In this document: positions 44,073 through 55,900 of the stretch, one piece after another | How the letters are laid out: each line of letters begins with the position of its first letter | Position numbering within the stretch: the stretch's first letter is position 1 | Origin: Scolanthus callimorphus | Lineage: Eukaryota; Cnidaria; Anthozoa; Actiniaria; Edwardsiidae | Direction: 5' to 3' | Assembly: GCA_033964015.1 (NCBI GenBank) | Contig: CM066916.1 | Coordinates: 14,486,501 to 14,550,500, forward strand | Length of the DNA stretch: 64,000 bases | Position numbers and translations under genes: made by a program | Notes under the pieces: model-generated | Database searches by the model: none | The model's input: only the letters and a program-made list of their open reading frames with translations | What the model was told of the DNA's origin: nothing

Positions 44073-47000
44073 TCACCGCTCTTCTGCTTCCATAGTTTTA
44101 AGTTTATCATAACAGACACAGTACTTTCTCAGTGCTGGGTGTCTGTCAACAATGCAACGTGGTGAATCACCATAAACGCTTGTCCTGCTAATATGTGGAT
44201 TAACCACAATCCGGCCCTTTTTCCGGACAGTCACTGTCGCCTCGAACATTCCTTTTAAAGGTGATGTCTGTAAAACAATCTGAAATCGTCTGCCACTGGG
44301 TATTTTGTGCCTTCTCATTCTTCCATTCTTTATTGGGCTGAGGACATACTCCGACCCAGTGTTACCAGACAGTAGCTCTGCAGCATAAACTACTCCTGAA
44401 AGCTCAAGTGGTGCACAATGTTTTCTGGAGTATTCACTCTTTTGTAGGACGTCATTAATCTTCTGGACAACTGCCTCGGCAGAGGCTTGTATCCCAGGAG
44501 TATCTACACTGACAACTTTCCATCGGAGACAGGGGCACCAGTGGTAATCAATGCCTACAAAAAAGGGAATAATTTAACTGAGAATGTAGTCTTTAAATTT
44601 AGTACTCTGCTATAGAAGGATGTTTACAGGATGTTTACAGTTTGAGCTCATTAGCATAAGCAATGTTAAGAAGGGTGCTATAAAATGATGTGTTCTGAAT
44701 ATCAATAGAGGACAGCGAATGTCAAGGTGTGTGGTGCAAGGCTTAATTTAGAGAATGCTTCACTCCTCTATAATATCACACATCCATTCAACAAGAGGAT
44801 CTTAAAAAGCAGTCTCAGAGGTCACTGGCAGATTTAGGGGAGGGGCCAAGGGGGGAGGGGTCACTGGCAGATTTAGGGGAGGGGCCAAAGTGCTCCCCTC
44901 TTCCAAAAATGTGTAGAACATGTATGAGCATTTCAGATGTTACATGTAGTTTTTACTTTTGTAATTTGTTTTATAATTTATTACGTTGCCCCCTCCTTCG
45001 TTTGTGTGAAAAGAAAGAAAGAAAGGGTCTTCTCCTCGTCGTGAGGATTACTCAAAGCGGTCGAATGTACATGACTGCTAGACAAGGAGAGGTTGGAGGA
45101 CTTATTAGATGGCGCAAATTGCAGCCGCACAGCTTAGAATAATGAGGGCTGTTTAACAGTATAATACGTCTCCGAGAGCCAGACCATTGCACCCGGAGAC
45201 AATCCCCCACTCTTACGAAGAGTGCAATGGGTGTGTGCCCCTCCCTTCCTAAATTCCTGGATCTGCCACTGGCGGTCTAGCAAATTCTCACCAGCTTCTC
45301 CACAGCTACGTGACTTGTTGATTCTTGTGAGCAAACTCTGCGTCTTCTGACCAGGAGACTCCTTAGGGAACGTCAAGAAGTGACGAAGTGTTGCATGAAC
45401 ATCAAATGGACTTGTTACAACTTCCTGGTTATGTCTCATGTTGGCCACTAATTCTGGGTAGCGCTCCCCAAACCACTCAGGGAGGACAATGCTTAACATG
45501 GGTAGACGCTCCTCTAAACTACCCTGCATGGAATTACGTAAGGGTCCAATTCTTGCACCATGGTCACCTAGAACATAAAGAACAGTACAGGATTTTTTCT
45601 CTTTCCCTGCTGGCAGAGGCCTCTATTCCTTTGTAGGTATTTGCTGGGCTGATGAGCAGGACAAAAAGAGACCTCTGCTCTGGTTTAAAACTCCCTTTTT
45701 TGCTGCCACCCACAACCTTGGATGGTTTGCTGACCCTTTCTTGAGCCTACTACATGTGCGCACATATCGACAAATGTTTTCCACTGGTGTCGCATTATCA
45801 AAATGCTCAAATAACATCAACAAAAAAACGTGGGCTCAAGAATAGTCACCAAACCATCCAAGGTTGTGGACGGCGGCAAAATAATGGGACTTTCAACCCA
45901 GGGCAGAGGTCTCTGTTCCTCCTGCTTGTCAGCCCAGTGAATACAAAGGAAAAGAGGCATCTGCAAGCATGTAACCTAAAACTGGTGGAATACAAATTGC
46001 AGATTACATGCATAAGCTTGCTACAAGTACTTTCATTGAGGATGACCACTCCCATGTCCTTGTGGTTCTAGGCGCCTGGCTCAATTTGGCATGGTGCAGT
46101 TGTAGACCTGCCAACGTTTAACAAATTTTTTGCAAGGTACTTTTGATCCTGGTAATAAATTTTAAACATAAGCCGACAATGTTCTGACCAACCCCCAAGA
46201 TGTCCCAAATACACTCTGAAGACGTTCCATAGAAAATTAGCTTATCTTAGTCATCCACTTGTGCAAACACCATATGAATTGATACGAAATATCTTTAGAA
46301 CTTACTGAGTATAATAAGCACTGTATTGTTCCTAATTTTCTTGTACTTTTGTAGATAACCCACTAGGTCATTATCAGCATAACTGAGCTTCTCTGGAATT
46401 CCATGAGACAAATACGACATAAAAGCAAAGCCAAATTTTGGTGTGTGAGGATAAGCATCATGCATGCTGAAAAGATAGTCAAGGGTGATGTTATGTAGTG
46501 CTTCTGAGCCAAAACAAGCTAAATTATTTTCAGGGAACTTTTTTGCCCTCTTTTGTTTGTGCAATGCATGATCTTCAAGAGCCAACCAAAATGGCCTCAT
46601 ATAATGATCAGATGGAGGAGTTGTGAACCCTTTCATGCGAATATTAAAGGTTGCAATTTTCTGATCATCTTCAGCATATAATGATATATATCCATGTTTG
46701 CCATATTCTCTCATGATCCATGGCCACTCATCTAGATTCTCAATGTCCCTCTTCTTCAAACGTGCATTCTTCTGTAATTCACGAACAAATTTTCCAGTAA
46801 GAAGTGCTGATAGTATTGGTGTAGTGCCATCACCAACAATAGAATAACCTTTAAATATGTGTGCCCCAAGCTCATTCTCTAAATAATCAACTGTACGTGG
46901 TAACTTCCTTTGGAATGTTGCTCTAGATGACGAATCAAACCCAAACATGAGTATATTTAGTGGCATGCCTGCTGGGTTGTTAGTTTCTAGATGTTTCAAT

Positions 47001-49082
47001 TTTTTTGCAAGGCCAACTTTTTGAGCAACCTTTGCAATAAATTGCACTTGGGGTTCTTTTTGTTTCTTTATATTATACTCCAAACGCAGGAAGTCCTGAG
47101 AAACTTTGCGTAGATTCTTTTTCCCATTCCTCTGAAATGGTTTTACTTCATCGCTAACATCATAGGAGCCGTCATCCCCAGAGGGTCTGCTTATGAACTG
47201 GAGTGATGCAGATTTCATGTCTACAAGGCGGCGGTAATCCTTTGACTTTAGTGCTAGATTTGACTTGCTGTTTATTGTAAAGTGTACTGGAGGACCCTCA
47301 CATTGGGCATCTGTTCCAAAGTCTGTGATTAGATGGCTTACAGAGGTGTCAAATGGATCCACATTTGGTAGAGTACACTCACTGGCATTAGTTATTTGTT
47401 GTAAGCCTTTCACAGGGTTTGGAAGGAGAAGTACATTGTCCATCCTGAAAGAGAAATGGGAGATTAATACATGCTAAATATTAATGTCTTAAAAAGATTT
47501 TAAGAATGAATATAAGCTTTATTCTGATTCCTTTTAGCTTGTATTTGGACACGTATTAAAAAAGGCCCTCCGGGCAATCAAGTATATGTATGGTATAACT
47601 GTGATGCAAGAAACAGGAAATAGAAGCCTACACTTAGGACTGGCTTCTCTAAAGTGGAAAAAGCTTGAGAATAGCGTGAACTTTTATCTTGATTCTTGTG
47701 TTCAGTACTTCAACAAAGTAAAAAATAATTTGCTAAAGAAAAACTCTAAATAGGGCATTTATATGCTATTATATACGTGTTACTTTGGATGACCTTTGTC
47801 TGGAGTGGATGAAGTAGTGGTTGTTACAGTTCTTGAAACACTTTGTCTCATCAAGAATACATGTTACTGGTCTCCAAAAGGCTTCCAGAAAGATAAAATG
47901 GATTTCCACCCTATGATTTTGATAGCTATATTGTCACAATAACTGTTTTGATTGGTGACATGCACACAGAAAAAAGGTTTTTATCTGTGGGATAACTTAC
48001 ATCAAAAAAAAAAACTGCCACAGTGTATATAGCAGTGTTTGTAGCAGATCTGTGCTCTGAATCACGAGATGTAACAAAACTAACTTCAGGTTTAAGGAAC
48101 TGGCTCATTTACTCATCTGTTTTAGAGATGAAAAAGTGATGGCAATTATGTTGATACGCCCAATTAAGTTAGCAAATAACATTAACACTACCCCAGACAA
48201 CAAAAAGTATCCGCCTCTTCTTTGCGAGCTCGCGCACTGATCTCAAACAACACGCTATAGAACTGTCGAAACTAGCACCCTGACATTAGGTAGGAGGCGA
48301 AGGATTGTTAAGAAAACAATGGTAATCAAAAGCAAGCTTATGGAGCGACCGCACAAAATTATCTCCTGATATCCATATTAGATATTTCCTTTTGGCGAAA
48401 TCCAATTAAATGATTAACAGTCCCACAACATTTGAACGAATTTTCCAAATTCCAGAATATGTTTGCTTTAGTCTAGTTTAGGGCTAAAATTATTTGCGAA
48501 GGTTCGCTTTTTTGTCGCAGCGGGCGATTGCTCTTTAGAACTTCATTGACGGATTCGGATTTGGGTCTTTTTATTTGGTGTGAAAATGAACTGAGATTCG
48601 AGAACATCTTATCAGCGCAATCGACATGGTTTCAAGATTATCTTTTAAGGCTGATAACAAAGCAAAGTAGCACAATTTACTTTCTTTCCTGGATCTAAAA
48701 GCCCAAAAGAAACCCCGTTAAATAAAGCATCACAACACGCGGTCTTCGAGGTGCAATCAAGATGGTTTTGTATGAATGTGAAAATCATTCCGAAGGATTT
48801 GAGACCGTGTCAATTCGTAACACGAATCCCGTAACACGAGCGAGCATCACAGAAGCCAGACACACAACAAGATGAACAAGATTAATGAATGTTTTAGCTT
48901 TTTACGCACTTGTTAGGTGTGTAGTTTTCCAGTTCTTCGTATTCCCGTCTCTGATGAGCTTTCAGTCGTTTGCAGTAAGTAGATGTACAAGTTTTATTGA
49001 GCCAAACTTGGTAATCGACAAGGAACCACCCGGCCAACACAAGGCACAACACGAAACCAATAAAGAGTTTTCGACGTCGCAT
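44073..49082 (-). CDS. DUF229 family type II membrane protein, 689 residues
   Basis: Complete gene in four exons: 48910-49082, 46306-47444, 45292-45567 and 44073-44554, with phases 2, 1, 1 and a TGA stop at 44073. The N terminus MRRRKLFIGFVLCLVLAGWF is a short basic tail plus signal anchor, so most of the protein should face the lumen or outside. The core resembles the alkaline-phosphatase/sulfatase superfold: NILMFGFDSSSRATF near residue 226, VGDGTTPILSALLTG near 262 and VLIILSDHG near 438, where Asp and His are expected metal ligands. GIDYHWCPC near 533 starts the family C-terminal part. It lacks a sulfatase C/SxPxR formylglycine motif. An in-frame ATG exists upstream (49109), but the one at 49082 gives the cleanest signal anchor. 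Substrate and reaction are unknown. Its start is about 0.9 kb from the divergent ADAM gene. Confidence 0.92.
44822..45274. mobile_element. MITE in DUF229 intron 3
   Basis: ACTGGCAGATTTAGGGGAGG at the left, given twice in a 41-bp direct repeat, and complement of AGTGGCAGATCCAGGAATTT at the right. Occupies most of the intron between 44554 and 45292. Confidence 0.75.
45613..45965. mobile_element. Foldback element in DUF229 intron 2
   Basis: Arms share GCAGAGGCCTCTATTCCT, AACCTTGGATGGTTTG and AAGAGACCTCTGC in inverted order. A single arm of the same family is at 52972-53105 in an ADAM intron. Confidence 0.8.
47523..47753 (+). pseudogene. Possible LINE or unknown coding fragment
   Basis: An open frame reads LVFGHVLKKALRAIKYMYGI, LHLGLASLKWKKLENSVNFY and ends at TAG 47751. 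The pattern resembles the far C-terminal part of non-LTR reverse transcriptase proteins, but weakly. It lies in DUF229 intron 1. Confidence 0.35.
47760..48909. other. DUF229 intron 1, unassigned stretch
   Basis: No exon, RNA gene or repeat ends recognised. Confidence 0.5.
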
Positions 49083-49974
49083 TTTGGCCCACAGAATTCG
49101 ACATATCATGACTGGAACAATGCCTTGGGTTATATGAGAATAACAGTCCTTCCCGCCCCGTATTATCACGGTTGGACCAGACTAATAAAACATGGCGACC
49201 GCATTCCTGGAACCTTCGCCTCGACTGGAAGAATAATGCCGTGTTTTCTGAATGGAGACGATGTAGCTTTACTCTACACGGACAAGCGTCCTCTTTGACC
49301 GTAAGCACTTTGAGATGAAGAAACCGTGGATATGAAACTTGGACGTCAACATGAATGTACAATGATCGGGGAGAAAGGATCGCGTGGCGAAGCCGATCAT
49401 TTGAAGAAGAAATCAGAATCCAAGATATATTATGCGGGTAGCAGGCAGGAGGTTTGAGACGTGACTCGCTCTGATGGAGGCACTTGATGAATGGCACATA
49501 TAAGGTCTCAGAATACAATATGTCATAGTTTATGAATAAGACGGACGTACATGTAGTAGCTGCCCTCGCTGTTGTCTTTTCCGGTCATTTGCATATTGGC
49601 TCAGTGTGCAGAGGAATCTTCCACTAGGAAGGGGTGAGTCGTACGTTTTCCTAATTGCATTTTCCTTGCAAATAACTGCATAATGGGCAAATCTTATATA
49701 TACCACGTTGATGACGCTGAATTAAAATATTGTCGTTACCAAAAAATTTTTTTTATGAAGCACAAGTCATTAAATAAAAATATATTTATTTAACCACTCA
49801 CCCCACCCTGGATAAAATAATTTGGTCCATGAGTAAAGCATGCTGACATTACCGCGGGCGCGTGACGTATTCCAACCCAAAATGGTGGATACAGGAAGTG
49901 CTATTTAAACTGCTCAGAAAATGCGCAAATACTTTACAACATTCGAGCCGTCAATATAGCTCTAGACATTCGAT
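49083..49974. promoter_or_regulatory. Divergent DUF229 / ADAM upstream region
   Basis: The 892 bases between two divergent start codons should contain both promoters and 5' leaders. An octamer-like ATTTGCAT lies near 49587 and an A/T-rich CTTATATATACC near 49694, but neither is diagnostic. Open frames that cross here on the minus strand overlap the leader and look like chance. Confidence 0.4.
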
Positions 49975-52900
49975 ATGTCTTTTAGAAAAACTCAAAAACT
50001 TCTTGATAATTCCGGACTTCTTCGTGTTCTTTTAGCCGCAGTTTTGATCTTTGGGCACGTCGAATGCGTCTCAAATTTGCAGGCCGAAGGTGAGTTTTAT
50101 TGTTCTCCGCTCAGACGTGTGGGCTTTCCTATCTCTCTTCTACAGTTTAATTCACAGAAATTATATATTTTACCTCCCGCTAGCTGGCCAATTTAGGGAA
50201 TATAAACCACATGTTCCCGTAGAGAAATATGACATTGTTTATCCAAAGTTAACTTCATCTGGGATTCGATGGAGGCGAGATTTATCTACAAATACTCGGG
50301 TTAGTCTCATTAAACTTCCTTTTTAAAATGACGCTATATTTTTTATTTTCATTTTTATTTATGCTTCACTTTTACGCCACTTATGGCATCCTCCTTCAAA
50401 TATTCCTAGCTTATCGCTTAACTATAAAGTAAATGCTCGCTGATTTGTGAATCTTTGAATTCTTTGCAGAATGGAGCTCATTTGGATCGTGTTTCGTTTG
50501 TCGTATCAGGGTTAGGAAGGAGCTTTACCCTGGATTTAGTTCTTAACAGGTACCGTAGTATCATCTTAAAATACACTTAGACTAAGGATTAAATTAACTG
50601 TTTCGGTTTTTGCTATAGGGTTCTGATGCCTGTCAGCTCCACATCAACTCATTTTAGCGCGGCTGGCCTTCCTATATCGAAGCCGACCAAGGTGAGCAAT
50701 ACAGTCGCCCAAACGATCTGTTGACACATGAGTTAAATGTTAAGTGTGGTCTGATCTCTCGGGATATCCGTACGGATTTATGCTAGATTTGTTCAGAAAA
50801 AACATTAATGCGATGCTTCGTTGCTTCTCATCTAAAGTATAAACACGACTTTTTATTTGCATACTGAAGTGTGTTGCCAGAACTGTCAAAGACGCTGGCA
50901 AATGATCAATGACGAAAACTTTCCTTCAGCTCTTTTATTGAACACCGTAACCAAAATTGTTGACTTTTTCAGCAGGAAGTATTCTAATGTTTATTAAGGG
51001 AGTGGAAAATAAAGATTTGCATGAGTTTAAAATGGCAAGCTTTAGCATTTTTTGGCAAGCTTTAGCATTTTCATAGCATTATATAAATATTTGCCCTCTT
51101 CCGGTTTGTTTGCATTCTCTTGTCTTGTAGCAACCATGGAAAAATCTGCTGAGCATTTTTAAGGTTCTTTTTTCATTGTAATATAAATTCGAGAGTTGGT
51201 GAAATTCACTTTCACCATCCTTAAGCTTGCATTCAATATTTGATTGTGAAATAATGAGTGAAAAGGGCCCTTTTACAGAAGTTCATTACAGTATATTTTA
51301 GAAAAATGCAAAAGAAGTTCAGAATTCCTATACAAATACTTATAAAATTGGAAATTTAGACTGCCAAGTCTCTACTTTGCCTTGCAAAATTTGGATACTC
51401 CCAATATGCTAAAAAATTAGCCCCCTTCCTAACTCCTCAAAACAGAAATTTTGTAAATACTGTATAATGTCCCTTTTCGTGTATGGGGCCCATTTGATGA
51501 TGTGATATCATTGTATAAAGCCAGCAGTTTTGCAAGACATATTTTAGTGGCATTGTGTAATTCCAGAAATAATCCACATCTCCCACATGGAAGAGATTTG
51601 AAATTTTCTTTTTATTTCCCATACAATCACTGTATTTTGGGGCCATACAATTACTTTATTTTGGGGCCATACAATTACTGTATTTTTGGGGTGGTGGGAA
51701 GAGGGGTCATTCCTCAGCTCTAGGTGTATTGTTTTTTCTTTAATCACACAATACCAATCCAGTTAATAATTCTTGATGATGCTGAGGGGAATTTTTTCTC
51801 ATGAAAGCCCAAGAGTGGCAATAAAACTCCCAACTTTATATTAAAAATACCTGATAGATGACAACTATTTTCAATATCTTTTCAGGCTGAAGATAATTGT
51901 TATTACCAAGGTAGTATTAAGGGTGTTCCTGATTCCTCCGTAGCAGTGAGCACATGTAATGGACTAGAGTAAGTGACTGAACATTATTTAATTTCAGAAG
52001 TGATATACATGTAAACATTCACACTTCACCCTCCACACTTCACATATCTTCCAATAAAAGACTTACTGCTCATTTGATAAATGTCAATTAGGTCTAAGTA
52101 TTAAGCTGTCTTGTTGGGGCAAAATTTAGCCCAACCAAAAACATATTTAAACATTCTCAATCATCAGGTAAAAAATTGAGGAAAAACATTTCTGGAGTTC
52201 AGTGTCAAGCTCAGTTTCAGTGTTAAGTTTATTAGGGAGGCTGTGAACCTGGCTATAAGCCATTATTGATATAACATTGCAATTTTCATAAAATTTGAAT
52301 AGATTGGGCTTACAGTAACATTGAATATTTGTATTGAGTATATCTACCAGAATATTTTATTGAGTATATCTTCTGCCACTTTTTTATCGGAACAAAATGT
52401 GACCAAATATTTGAATCATTTATAGCATGACATAGGGTAAAATAAAGTATCCACAGATCAATATCCACAGATATTTTATTTCATTTCATTTTTTTTTTTT
52501 TTTTTTTTTTTTATTTTATTTTTTATTATTTATTTTTTTACATACATACCATTGCTGTCGCATGATAAAAAGAACTTGGGGCTCAAATTACATCAGCCCA
52601 AAAATTTCCGTAGATATGTTTGTGCATATAGTAGCCTCAAGAAATGGTCAGCTAAGTGTATTTTTCACAATACATATATTGTATTGGTATTGTATTGGTA
52701 TTGTATTTTATTATATACTGTGACCAGATACCATGTGATACCATGTGAATGATACAATATCATTCACGGCACGAATAAAATGCAATTTTTCTTAATTTTC
52801 TTGCTATTTTATCAGATTCAGAGGATATAATAAACAAATTATGACATGGCAAGAGCTTGATATCGTATTATTCACTTGTTTTCGTGTCATACCGCTCACT

Positions 52901-55900
52901 CGCTCGTTCGCGCTATGACACGAAAACTCGTGGATAAAAACGATATCAAGGTCTTACCATGTAATAATCTCTATGTATTGGTCAGCAAACCGTCCAAGGT
53001 TGTGGACGGTAGCAAAACAAAGGGAGTTTAACCGAGGGCAGAGGCCTCTTTTCCTCCTACTCATCACCCCAGTCAATACAAAGGAAAAGACACCTCTGCT
53101 GGCAGGAACCTTAATGTAGGCACAAGGCATAACATTAAGACTATGATCATTTCTTAATTTCAAGCCCTGGTCACATGCCAATCAGCACCATGTCACATCC
53201 TGATTAACACATATTTCAATTTTACTCACAGGGGTTTGATATTTGATGGCAAAGACAGTTTTTATATTGAACCAACAAAACAAAGTCTTAGTAAGGTAAT
53301 GCAGTGGCCATATTTCAATTTTTTTCACAGGGGTTTGATATTTGATGGCAAAGACAGTTTTTATATTGAACCAACAAAACATTAAGTCACAGTAAGGTAA
53401 TGCAGTGGCCTTATTTCAATTTTACTCACAGGGGTTTGATATTTGACGGCAAAGACAGTTTTTATATTGAACCAACAAACCAAAGTCACAGTGAGGTAAT
53501 GCAGTGGCCATATTTCAGTTTTACTCACAGGGGTTTGATATTTTGATGGCAAAGACAGTTTTTATATTGAACCAACAAAACAAAGTCACAGTAAGGTAAT
53601 GCAGTGGCCAGATTATTCTTAATCCTTTCTTTGGTTCAGGAAATATTAAAGTGGGATTGTGACCAAACTATGGAAGCAGCTGGGGATTTTAGATATCATA
53701 CTAAGCTAGAGGTCTCTTCAATTTTATTATTAAATATTAAATTGCAAAGTTCAAGGAGTGATATATACATTTGGAATATAATGATTTCCAGTTACACCAA
53801 TCTTTTGTCAGGTCATCTGTCTGAGCCATGTAATGATATTTTATACTATACGAGTGCAGGGATTTTCAATGTGTACCTGCTCCAGTTTTAACCCATGAAA
53901 ACTCTGTTAGGCTCGATCTCCATCCATTTTCATGAGCCTGCATTCCTTGTCCATGGCTGGAGGTCTTTTGTGCTCTTATCTCTCTTCTAATGTTATGATC
54001 TATTTTTCCTTTCAGACAAGTCAGTTGAAGGAGAATTCTCATATTATTTATAAAATGAAAGATTTGGTGTTACCACGCACAAAATGTGGTAAGATGTACG
54101 GAATATATGTTATTTTCCATGCAAATCACTTTAATTTACAGTTTAAAAATTCCAGAACAGTAGGGGTGCCCTTTTAATTGTCCATGGTTTCTGGTGGTGA
54201 GGTCATGGATTTTGTTTCTGGAATCCAGAGATTGCAACTCTAATGCTTTTGAAATTGAAATTTTTGTCCACTTCCATACTATAAACTATTTACGAATTTG
54301 AGACGACAATAACACAAAATATTGATGGCTAGTTTGGAGAAAATATTTTCCATAATATGTGAAAAAATTTTCTTCCAAAGCTGACAATATTTTGTGGTAC
54401 AGTATTGCCATCTCAAAATTTGTTTTGTATCGCGATTCTTGGTGTTTTTCGAGTAAATCGCAAGAAATATTGCTTATTTTTGTCCAATGACTTCCCAATT
54501 CTCCTTACAAGTGCGCGCTCTCAAGCAATCACAACCATAGAAGTAATAACTGAAATATTTTTCCTTTTGATGACAGGACATGACCATTTACCTTCAGTAG
54601 ATTCAATTAGCCAGATGTACAAGATAAATAACATTAGGAGGGTTAGTATGAGGTTTTATTTGCATCTAACTGGGTATGTCCTTGCACTTGAATCAAAGTG
54701 CGAATCAGCCATAATGCCTCCACCAGAAGTGTGTACAGTGAGCATGTCATAGGATTCAGCCTCCTCTAGAGAGGCTCCCAAAGGTTACCTCCATAGAAAG
54801 GAGGTTTGGAGAACCAAACAGCAAATTCAAATTCCATGGGATAAAAGCTGATGCTTTGATAGGGCACATATTTTCTGCAGTGCTTGTTCATTTTTTATTA
54901 GTCACAGATAATGTACTACCACTTTATTTCTACAAAATACACATGCACCTACTGACATGCTGGAATATCCTGGGAAATATCCGCTGGGTGTTCTACACTG
55001 CAGACATTTTGTGGCTTACTGTAGATTGAGTGCCAATTGTTACAAACTATTTTGCCAAATGATTTGTCATAATTCAGATGGCAGAAGATGGATCTTGGGC
55101 AGATTTGGTGAGATTTTTAAATATTGTTTTGATACTGACACCAACTGAAACTTTAGGCATGCAATTGCGTACTTTGCACATGTTTGCATACAGACTGATT
55201 CGTGATTGGTAAATTTTGGTGTTGCGATCTGTGAATACAAATATGAACTTTATATGAAGCATAAAAGGGTGTCAAAGGCTGCATGTTGTAACAAAGTATG
55301 GACATGAAATTTGCCAATCTTGTGATTCATGAAAATTCAAAATGTTGATTAGTGAAGATTATTTAACATTTTCTTTGATTGTTTCAGGTCCGTAGGAATG
55401 TAAAATCAGAAACAAAATATGTGGAATTGATAATAGTAAATGATTTTGATCAGGTAAGGATAGCAGTTTGTTATTGGTGATTCCATGTTAAATATAGAGA
55501 ATACTAGATGGAAAGTGCGCGCGTTCGCAATTTACACACGAGTTTGTTCGTGTGAGAAATCGAACGGACGAGGCTTCGCCGTATCTTGGCGCTGGCCAGC
55601 CATTTGCAGCTTCTGATTTACGTCTCAGTATGTGTATAATAAAACTCCATATTTGTTTTGAACTCTACTAGCGTGGAACGTCCAAAATAAAGTATAGTTT
55701 TCTGGTTGTAGTGATTGTGCTCCTCTGTAAGGACTGTAAGTCTACTTTGTGTACACATAACACTTTTGCATCAATCACTGTTCAACCAAACTTGTATAAA
55801 ACTTATGCTTTCCTGTCAAATTTGACATACATAATCCTTATCTTACGAGGGTGAACATTATTAACTCTGAAGAGTTTTAACATATCAGACATATGGCCCA

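Larger units (their letters stand above)
53196..53608 (+). repeat. Four tandem copies of an ADAM prodomain exon plus flanks, about 98-bp unit
   Basis: Four near-identical units each contain an acceptor (TTTTACTCACAG or TTTTTTCACAG), an exon of about 64 bases, a donor AAG|GTAATG or GAG|GTAATG, and GCAGTGGCC. The units start about 98 to 101 bases apart. Substitutions and small indels distinguish every copy, so this is not a simple sequence stutter. Confidence 0.93.

Noticed and set aside
48994..49518. 174-codon minus-strand frame overlapping DUF229 exon 1
   Set aside because: Different frame from the signal-anchor exon; no domain; covers the promoter region.
53604..53891. Additional ADAM exon after the four-copy array
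   Set aside because: Acceptor TGGTTCAG exists, but the frame does not match a prodomain and is not needed for phase continuity to 54016.
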